From the NCBI GenBank assembly GCA_029339195.1, contig JAPTJF010000638.1, positions 1-25,577 on the forward strand: DNA of 25,577 nucleotides. Direction: 5' to 3'. This document shows, in pieces, positions 20,901 through 25,577 of this stretch. The translations under genes and the position numbers were made by a program. This stretch comes from Micractinium sp. NFX-FRZ (taxonomy: Eukaryota; Chlorophyta; Trebouxiophyceae; Chlorellales; Chlorellaceae). Within the stretch, counting starts at the first letter, position 1; every line of letters starts with the position of its first letter. The notes beneath the pieces were generated by a model. The model had not been told where the DNA came from, did not search any database, and was given only the letters and a program-made list of their open reading frames with translations.

Positions 20901-22592
20901 AGTGGCGGCATGAATTAGAAGCACCCACAAAGGACCGGCAGCTGGTGCAGCAGCGCCGATGGGCAGCTGTCGGGTGCGGCCCGCATCGCCCGCCATGCTA
21001 TGCATCAGCCATGCAGGCAAGTCTTGGACGCTCTTGTGACCGCTGCATGAGCCCAGCACAGGCGCTGCGCCACCCCACCACTCCCTGCCCAGCACCCACC
21101 TGGCCCGACAGTGCAAACAGAGGCAGCAGGGCAGCCTGGACGGCCAGCGCCAGCCAGCCGCCCTTGTGAAGCGCATAGGGCATGGAGAGGAGGCCTGGGG
21201 GAGGCGGGGGGACATGCGGGGCAAGGGGGGGGTGAGTGGCCCTGGGCTCAACAGTTGCATGTAGCAGTGGCAGCAGCGGCAGGCTGTCGGGAGGCTCGAG
21301 AGGCAGGCAGGCGGGCGGGCCTGACCTGTGCCCACAAACACGTTCAGGATGTTGAAGCACGTCTGCAACAGTGTGGTGCCGACGGGGGCGGAGGGCTGCC
21401 CAGCTGCTGCCTCGCCATCTCCGTCCTCGCTAACGACTTGGCTGCTTGCATGGAATGGTGGAGGGAGGGGAGCATGGGCAGGCAGAGCCAGCCTACGTGA
21501 GGAGAAGAGCCTGCTCTCCCCATGCATGAAGTGCACAGTTGGCACAGACGGCAGCATACATATAATTATGCTCCCAGGTGCAGATGAGTTGTGGCCTCTT
21601 TGTCCGCTGAGGCTGGCTCCACTGCTGGGCGACGGCGGCAGGCTAGGGTTGCTGCCACGGTTACTCGTTACTAACGCGCGTTACCCGTTATAACGTGTAA
21701 TAACGAACTAACGGGCCGAACCGCAAGCGTTCATACACGCTTGGCCTTGCTTTAGTAACGCGGTTAATAACGCGACCTCGCCTGCCAGGTCACCGTGACC
21801 ATCCGGAGGGGACGAGAGGGAGCCGGTTGGGCCGAGCTGCCCCGCACGTGACGTGCGCCTGGCATGGGAGGGTGGGCTGCGGCGGCAGTTCCCAACACTG
21901 GCGCCGGTTGCAGGCCGCCTGCTGGCGCTGCACGCCACCTCTTGCAGCACAGAGCGCATGTGGTCCCTCATGCGCTGGATCTATAGCGACAACCGGCTGC
22001 GGCTGGCAAATGAGCGGGCACGCATGCTGCTGTTCATTGCTGTGTCAAAGCGGCTGGAGCGGCGCCGGCCAGATGAGAGCGATGCAGATGTGCTGCTGGC
22101 GTCCCTGGTGGAGGATGAGGCGTAGGCAGCCATGTGGGGGGCCAGGCATGGTGCAATGGCACCCTGTGAGCTGGCAGCAGCGCTCCTTCACGGCGCACGG
22201 CCCGCCGCGGCCCAGCAGTTACTAACGGCAGTTCCTAACGCAGTTAGTAACGGCGCTTGCTCCTGGCCTGAGTTACTTTTTTTTGTACACGTTACCCCTC
22301 AAAGTAACGAACGGCTGGGTTAATAACTGTGTAGTAACGGTTACTCCAAATTTCACCGAGGGTTACCAGCAACCCTAGCGGCAGGTGGCGGGTAGCAGCA
22401 ACGAGCGACACCCAGCAGAACCCATGCGTCACTGCACCGGCTTCCGATGGCAACGAGGTTGCCCAGCAGACGCGCCAACATCCCTCCTGCTGGCCGCAGA
22501 AGTGGCCGAGCAACGGATGGCCCACCCTCTCGTCCCGCGCACCTCACGTCTCGCAGCAGCGGCTGCTCGCTCTCCGGCAGCCCCTGCTCCAT
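17927..22592 (-). CDS. AAAP-family amino-acid transporter (AVT1/SLC36-38-like)
   Basis: Preferred exons, 5' to 3': 22592-22543, 21441-21326, 21194-21100, 20812-20623, 20318-20125, 19834-19734, 19539-19444, 19125-19032, 18720-18661, 18325-17927; 1395 nt, 464 aa, all phases agree. The soluble N-terminus (MEQGLPESEQPLLRDV) has an acidic dileucine-like signal. The hallmark first helix follows (LLQTCFNILNVFVGTGLLSM, PYALHKGGW), then hydrophobic helices, LIQAAGIFALSAAAHSTLPA, GYWYFGD, INCITKYPGLNL and a last exon with three or four helices ending at LLAMLL. This pattern belongs to the amino-acid/auxin permease family, proton-coupled carriers often on the vacuole or plasma membrane; substrate and site are inferred. 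Exon 1 is joined across an intron that holds a hAT relic. The alternative start is the ATG at 21557-21555, which reads in frame without exon 1 (486 aa) but with a less transporter-like N-terminus. Exon 2 has a tandem AAGCAG acceptor. Confidence 0.88.
19317..19348. repeat. 14-bp direct repeat echoing a splice donor
   Basis: Two exact copies of CCAGTCACCAGTAG plus a 4-bp remnant lie in a transporter intron. Read on the minus strand each gives GGCTACTGGTGACT, nearly identical to the true exon-intron junction at 19444/19443 (GGCTACTG, then GTGAGC). Confidence 0.85.
21635..21642. repeat. Target-site duplication, left copy
   Basis: GCGGCAGG directly abuts the left end of the hAT element. The identical right copy is at 22378-22385. 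Eight base pairs is the standard duplication length for hAT transposons. Confidence 0.75.
21643..22377 (+). mobile_element. Internally deleted hAT transposon (735 bp)
   Basis: The ends are inverted repeats: TAGGGTTGCTG at 21644-21654 and CAGCAACCCTA at 22367-22377, 11 of 11 bp. Exact 8-bp duplications (GCGGCAGG) flank 21643-22377. Both subterminal regions are crowded with GTTAC/TAACG motifs (21659-21713, 21752-21774, 22217-22252, 22271-22346), the kind of repeated sites to which hAT transposases bind. The interior keeps only the 3' end of a transposase gene. TIRs, 8-bp duplication and the hATC remnant together identify the superfamily. The element lies in the first intron of the transporter gene, in antisense orientation to it, and cannot move without a transposase supplied elsewhere. 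Confidence 0.88.
21799..22125 (+). pseudogene. hAT transposase remnant (hATC dimerisation domain)
   Basis: An open stretch with no usable ATG start ends at TAG 22123-22125. It reads RRQFPTLAPVAGRLLALHAT, then SCSTERMWSLMRWIYSDNRL and LRLANERARMLLFI. This is the hATC pattern: a PxLA helix, then a Ser/Thr-ER core, then an R-L-x-x-E/N helix. In-frame stop TGA at 21796-21798 and the missing N-terminal part show it is only the C-terminal fragment; the zinc finger and the RNase-H-like catalytic core are absent. Confidence 0.8.
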
Positions 22593-22730
22593 CTTTGCCC
22601 CTAGAATCAACTGCCGAAGCCAATCCCTGCGCCCTTAAGCCTGCTCCCGCCACCGCCGCCGCTACGTGCGCTGAGGCGGCGGGAGGCCAAGCAGTGTGCT
22701 CAACCCTTGGCACAAACAGCTTGTTGCTCT

Positions 22731-22762
22731 TTACACAGCTGGACCTTCATAGATATTTTACA
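22731..22762 (-). terminator. Two TGTAA poly(A) signals of the LRR gene
   Basis: Minus-strand TGTAA occurs at 22758-22762 and 22731-22735, 22 and 49 nt after the LRR gene stop. Only about 140 bp then remain before the transporter ATG at 22592, so its promoter must be compact or overlap this 3' UTR. Confidence 0.55.
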
Positions 22763-22783
22763 CGTTGCAGTGCCAGCAATTCC

Positions 22784-23777
22784 TCACCACCGCCCATACA
22801 GGCCGTCGCCGTAGCCGCGCCCCGACGCCGCCAGCACGCACCCCCACGCCGCGCTGTCGCTGTCCGTCTCTCCCGCCTGCACCCGCAGCTTCCTGCGCTT
22901 GCGCAGCAGCTGCTCCACTTTTTCAAACGTGACCTTCCACTGGTCAGTTACGTACAGCTCCCGCAGGTTGGGCAGCCCGCCCTTCAACAGCGGCTGCAGC
23001 GCCTTGGCTGACAGCTTGCCTGCACGGGCAGGGCGGGGTGGGCAGCAGGGCGGCGGCCAGAGGCAGCAAGTGGGCTGCAAGGCGGACGGCCAGAGACAGC
23101 GGGTGGGCGTGCAAGCAATGGAGCAGCTGAGGAGTTGGACAGCGATCATTGCATGGACTCTGCAAGTTCTACGTTTCTTGTGTGCTACTGCCCAACCGCC
23201 CCCTCTGCCGCCTGCCGGGGACTTGCTCCGCACTGCAGGGCTGCCTGCCTGCCGCCCCTGCCTTTGCTTCCCCTGCGGCGCTCACTCACCGGAGGACCGG
23301 TCGTGCCCCGTGCAGTGGAGCACCTCCAGGTGTGGCAGGCCCTCCACCACTGCAGTGAAGGCCTTGTCTGTGACGCCTGTGCAGCTGCAGAGCGCCAGCT
23401 CTTGCAGGTCTGGGCAGTGCTTCACAACAGCCAGCACGCCGGCATCCGTCACCCACGTGCCATTGCCTGCAAGGGAGTAGATGGGTGTTGATGAGCCGCA
23501 GGATGCTGCTGGAAGCTGTGGTGCCCAAGCATTGGCCAGCCAGCAGGGTGGCGGGCGATGAGCGGCGTGGCGGCGCACCTGTGTCGCTGGAGCCCAGGTA
23601 GATGCTGCGCAGCCGCGGCCCGGCCACCTCGACCAGAGCCTTCAGATGGCTGTCTCTCACGTCAAAATCTGGCCCAAAACGCACAGCCGTGACGCCCGAG
23701 GGCGCTGCTCGCGCTGCCGAAATGAACTCCTCAAACTGAGCCGGCGTCTGCAGCCCCTTGGAGGGCCCGTAGCTCAT
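22784..23777 (-). CDS. Short leucine-rich-repeat protein (LRR_CC/AMN1-like)
   Basis: The three exons 23777-23579, 23466-23290 and 23019-22784 give 612 nt and 203 aa with both junctions in phase 1. The protein starts MSYGPSKGLQTPAQFEEFIS and continues with repeats of the cysteine-containing LRR kind found in F-box and AMN1-like proteins: LKALVEVAGPRLRSIYLGSS, DAGVLAVVKHCPDLQELALC, SCTGVTDKAFTAVVEGLPHL and LQPLLKGGLPNLRELYVTDQ. Exon boundaries fall between repeats. No F-box, signal peptide or membrane segment is visible. The C-terminus is a basic helix (EKVEQLLRKRRKLRV) and an acidic/Gly-rich end (GYGDGLYGRW). It probably acts as a protein-binding scaffold; partner unknown. A TATA box lies 29-35 bp upstream of the ATG. 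Confidence 0.82.
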
Positions 23778-23805
23778 GGTGTGCAGTGAAGTGAATGCCG
23801 GCGTG

Positions 23806-23812
23806 TATATAG
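23806..23812 (-). promoter_or_regulatory. TATA box of the LRR gene
   Basis: CTATATA on the minus strand (within GCTATATACACG) stands alone in GC-rich sequence, 29 bp upstream of the ATG at 23777. This implies a very short 5' UTR. Confidence 0.55.
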
Positions 23813-25020
23813 CTGCCCTACTGCTTGTGGGATTCCGTTTTGAATCCGGAAGTGTGCTGCGCGCGCTGTGCTGGCGGCGGCTGCTGCAGGACTGATGAGT
23901 CAAGGCAGGTGTATTCCCTCTGTCTAGCAGCCTTTTGGTGGCGTCTGAGTACGAGAGATAGATATGTTACTTGGAGAGGATGGACGCATGGGGCAGTGTG
24001 TGGCCTCCGAACTGCTGGCACCAGTTGAATGCCGCTGCCGGCAGCGAGCTCGTAGCCCCGAGTCACCCACGCCTACACGTCTTAAGCGCCTGCTATTATA
24101 AAACGCGTTAGCGTGGCAAGAATATACCAGCCTCAAGCACAAGCAGGCAGTCTGTGTGGTGCTTGCTGTCCGAATTAACCCAACGTCCACCGGGGGGCTG
24201 TATATCACAGCGTGAGTTGCTGCTGTGCTGTTCTGCGCTGCGCTGTGCTGTGTTGCGCTGCGGTGTGATTTCCCATGCCTGTAGGCGTGCATGCTGTGCA
24301 TGCTTTGCCGTGGAAGCAAGAGCTCATGGATGCAGCGTGGACTTGCATCCTTCGCCCCCTCCCCCCAAGTCACGGCTGTCAAGGACGTAGCGAAGGTGTT
24401 ACTGTTTTGACCTCTCTTCTTGCGTGCCAGCAGCCGGCTGGTCCCGATCTCATTAGTTTCTGGCATGCCGTCGGCATGACCAGCCCGTGAGCAGCTCTAA
24501 ACAAGAAGCGTCTTTACGCTTGGCCAGCGTGGCGGTGTTCCCACGGATGTGCCCAGGGGCAACAGTGGAGCAAGAGCGGTGTCAGATCAAGTTTTAGGAA
24601 GGGGAATGGGGGAGGGGCTGCCAGCTGGGCTGTGCACAGTGTCAGGCTTGCGGGGCGGAGGCGTCCGTGGGAAACCATGCTCACGTTGGCCGACAGAGCA
24701 AGGGAACGGCGGCATGCGGGGTTGTTGATGCCATCCTGACCGTTTGCATGGGCACGCATGTTGCTAGTTTGGGCGAGAGTTCCCATGTTGAATCAGGCGG
24801 GCCAACCTCTGGTCCTCCGAACCGCTGCACTGTGCAACCGGCCCACAGCATGCCCGGCAGGGCGGCCGGCGCTGCGCAACTGCGCCCCTTCCCGCTTTCG
24901 CTGTTCTCTGTTCACACATCACATCCTGCTTGTCCGCCCAACCACCCAGCAAGCACCACCGACAGCAAGGAGCAGTGGCATCTCGTTGCTTCACGCATCG
25001 CGTCTCTTTAGCGTCCCGAC
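23813..25020. other. Divergent intergenic region
   Basis: This stretch separates the diverging LRR gene and the RGG gene. Base composition is more AT-rich than in the genes. A clear plus-strand TATAAAA lies at 24097-24103 with no assignable gene; a minus ORF (24466 to 23924, 180 codons) has no protein-like motifs. A run of GCTG/GTGCTG-like repeats lies at about 24220-24270. No tRNA-like fold was noticed. Part of the stretch could be a 5' UTR intron of the RGG gene. Confidence 0.5.
24097..24103 (+). promoter_or_regulatory. Orphan TATA box
   Basis: TATAAAA in the context CTATTATAAAACGCG is a good consensus match on the plus strand. The next assignable plus-strand ATG is about 0.9 kb downstream (25021), so it would serve either a long 5' leader or an unrecognised transcript. 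Confidence 0.35.
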
Positions 25021-25577
25021 ATGAGCGGCAGGGGAAGGCGGTCACTAGGCGGTGGCGGTGGCAGGTGCGGCGCCTTGCCGGCGCTCACAGAGGCGCGGCG
25101 CTTGGCAGGGGGCTGAGCGGGGCTGCGCCGTGAGCAACCGACATTCGACAGTGTACAGCACGGTCTGTCCAGCTGTGCGGACGGCGCGATCCGGCGAGGG
25201 ACGCTGCACAGGGGCTGTGATCGGCCCTCCCGCTAGGGCGTGCTGCACAACCGGGCTGAGCAGCACAAGCACAGCATCGGGAAGCCGGATCGGCGCGGCG
25301 CGCCTTCGTTGGGCCGGCGCCGGCGTCATCCTCTGGCGGTGCCGGGCGGGAACACGTCACGGCGGCCCGCCGCCAAGCGCCCCCGCCTCGCCTCCAGCTG
25401 ACCAAGCAACCCCGACCTCTCTCCTCTCTCTGCCACTGGCCAGCAGGGGCGGCGGTGGTAGCGGCGGTGGCCCCCGGCAAGGTGGCCGCGGCGGCGGCGG
25501 CGGCCGGGGCATGAGCTCTCGCGACGGCGGCGTGCAGAAGAGCGGCGGCGGTGGCGGCCGGGGCGGCGGCGGTGGCC
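25021..25577 (+). CDS. Gly/Arg-rich (RGG) protein, N-terminal part (truncated by window)
   Basis: Exon 1 is 25021-25064 (MSGRGRRSLGGGGG), with an AG/GTGCGG donor. Exon 2 starts at 25447 (or 25444; tandem CAGCAG acceptor) and is open to the window end. The joined frame reads RGGGGSGGGPRQGGRGGGGG, then RGMSSRDGGVQKSGGGGGRG. RGG/GRG tracts bind RNA and are arginine-methylated in many proteins. N-terminal tracts of this type occur in Argonaute, fibrillarin and other RNA-binding proteins; Argonaute is my first guess, but nothing visible here decides it. The ATG is in fair context (CCGACATGAG). The intron of about 380 nt shows no other exon. Confidence 0.6.

Noticed and set aside
21326..21557. Transporter start at the ATG 21557-21555, next to a TATA-like AATTATATG
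   Set aside because: It is possible but less likely: it puts the AT block directly on the ATG, gives an odd N-terminus, and ignores the upstream exon that joins in phase with a transporter-like leader.
22385..23011. 208-codon plus-strand ORF
   Set aside because: It runs antisense to the LRR gene's last exon and to transporter exon 1, and has no domain-like sequence.
1..25577. CRISPR arrays, prokaryotic operons, insertion sequences or phage genes
   Set aside because: Nothing of the kind is present; introns, TGTAA signals and gene content are those of an algal nucleus.

Overview
This is nuclear DNA of a green alga, most likely a trebouxiophyte of the Chlorella kind. It is GC-rich. Every gene whose reading frame can be followed is cut by many short GT-AG introns with C/T-rich acceptors, and TGTAA, the chlorophyte poly(A) signal, follows several stop codons. 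The reading frames were assembled by hand: exons were joined only where phase and protein homology both carried across the junction. An ordinary ORF search shows only fragments and long shadow ORFs.

Layout from left to right. (1) The 3' half of a TKL/RAF-like protein kinase gene (+, 181-1490) opens in an intron that carries a 10-bp G4 repeat. (2) A convergent 3' region without genes follows. (3) Next is a complete eight-exon minus-strand gene (4686 to 2650) for a secreted cysteine-rich, Ser-Pro-rich, probably cell-wall protein. (4) At 5082-5925 (+) lies a decayed second copy of the kinase gene. (5) A complete 20-exon cytosolic HSP70 gene (6749-12907, 647 aa, ending EEVD) fills the middle of the window. 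(6) A small single-exon membrane-anchor ORF (13651-14082) follows. (7) An eight-exon gene (14275-17444) encodes a plastid-type HSP70 relative with only the ATPase domain; it has no substrate-binding domain and has changed catalytic positions. (8) A ten-exon amino-acid transporter gene of the AAAP/AVT1 type lies on the minus strand (22592 to 17927); its first intron holds an internally deleted hAT transposon. (9) A three-exon leucine-rich-repeat gene (23777 to 22784, minus) comes next. (10) After a 1.2-kb intergenic stretch, a Gly/Arg-rich (RGG) protein gene begins (25021, +) and runs off the window.

The genes form no operon or pathway. The clearest themes are two HSP70-family genes side by side that are not a recent duplication, and a kinase gene with its own pseudogene flanking a secreted Pro-rich protein. 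The least ordinary items are the ATPase-only HSP70, the hAT relic with its terminal inverted repeats, target duplication and hATC remnant inside the transporter intron, the kinase relic, and an intron that carries two copies of its own donor junction.
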